Shown: piece after piece, positions 6,315 through 6,378 of the stretch
Layout: each line of letters starts with the position of its first letter
Position numbering within the stretch: position 1 is the first letter of the stretch
Assembly (NCBI GenBank): GCA_012513235.1
Contig: JAAZCO010000003.1
Span: 1 to 6,378 of the forward strand
DNA from: Gammaproteobacteria bacterium
GTDB lineage: Bacteria; Pseudomonadota; Gammaproteobacteria; Pseudomonadales; Pseudomonadaceae
Reading direction: 5' to 3'
DNA length: 6,378 bases
The notes under the pieces: generated by a model
What the model was told of the DNA's origin: nothing
The model's database searches: none
Seen by the model: only the letters and a program-made list of their open reading frames with translations
Position numbers and translations under genes: made by a program

Positions 6315-6378
6315 ATGGTGAGTAAGGGCTGCAAAGTAGCATGAATCTTTGTTGGTGCGTAGAGAACTATCGAACAAA

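Noticed and set aside
6303..6377. TTG-started 25-residue extension of the HU protein
   Set aside because: HU proteins begin at the conserved helix. The ATG at 6302 gives the standard length and has GGAG upstream.
1..6378. A hidden mobile, defence or otherwise undescribed gene system
   Set aside because: Nearly all sequence is accounted for by five recognisable housekeeping genes and short regulatory gaps. No direct-repeat arrays, transposase motifs, att-like repeats or unassigned coding regions were found.

Overview
The window reads as an ordinary chromosomal housekeeping segment of a gammaproteobacterium, most likely in or near the Pseudomonadaceae. The support is the close resemblance of the HU-type protein, the YggL-family protein, the FadL/OmpP1-type porin and the PBP4-type carboxypeptidase to versions I know from Pseudomonas. 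Base composition looks moderate rather than GC-rich, which would suit a lower-GC relative of Pseudomonas. The assignment is inference, because no rRNA or other strong taxonomic marker is present.

Layout, left to right. Positions 1-2129 (minus strand) hold the first 709 codons of an AcnA-type aconitase whose C-terminal swivel domain lies beyond the left edge. Positions 2130-2371 are an intergenic region with the likely acnA promoter, an inverted repeat over that promoter and a separate 10-bp inverted repeat further upstream. Positions 2372-3646 (minus) encode a FadL/OmpP1-family outer-membrane channel of 424 residues. Positions 3647-3925 are a 279-base gap with a strong hairpin just after the next gene. 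Positions 3926-5440 (minus) encode a DacB/PBP4-type D-Ala-D-Ala carboxypeptidase/endopeptidase starting at GTG. Positions 5441-5599 are a divergent promoter region. Positions 5600-5941 (plus) encode a YggL (DUF469) ribosome-associated protein. A perfect 15-bp stem forms a shared bidirectional terminator at 5961-5995. Positions 6021-6302 (minus) encode a 93-residue HU-family DNA-binding protein.

The genes do not form one pathway. They cover the TCA cycle (AcnA), uptake of hydrophobic compounds (FadL type), peptidoglycan remodelling (PBP4), the ribosome (YggL) and the nucleoid (HU). The three co-directional minus-strand genes are separated by more than 240 bases each and are probably separate transcription units. 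I found no mobile element, CRISPR array, tRNA, rRNA, toxin-antitoxin pair or defence-like cassette, and nothing that looks like an undescribed system. The most useful leads are the regulatory inverted repeats around the acnA promoter and an enlarged interdomain linker in the aconitase.
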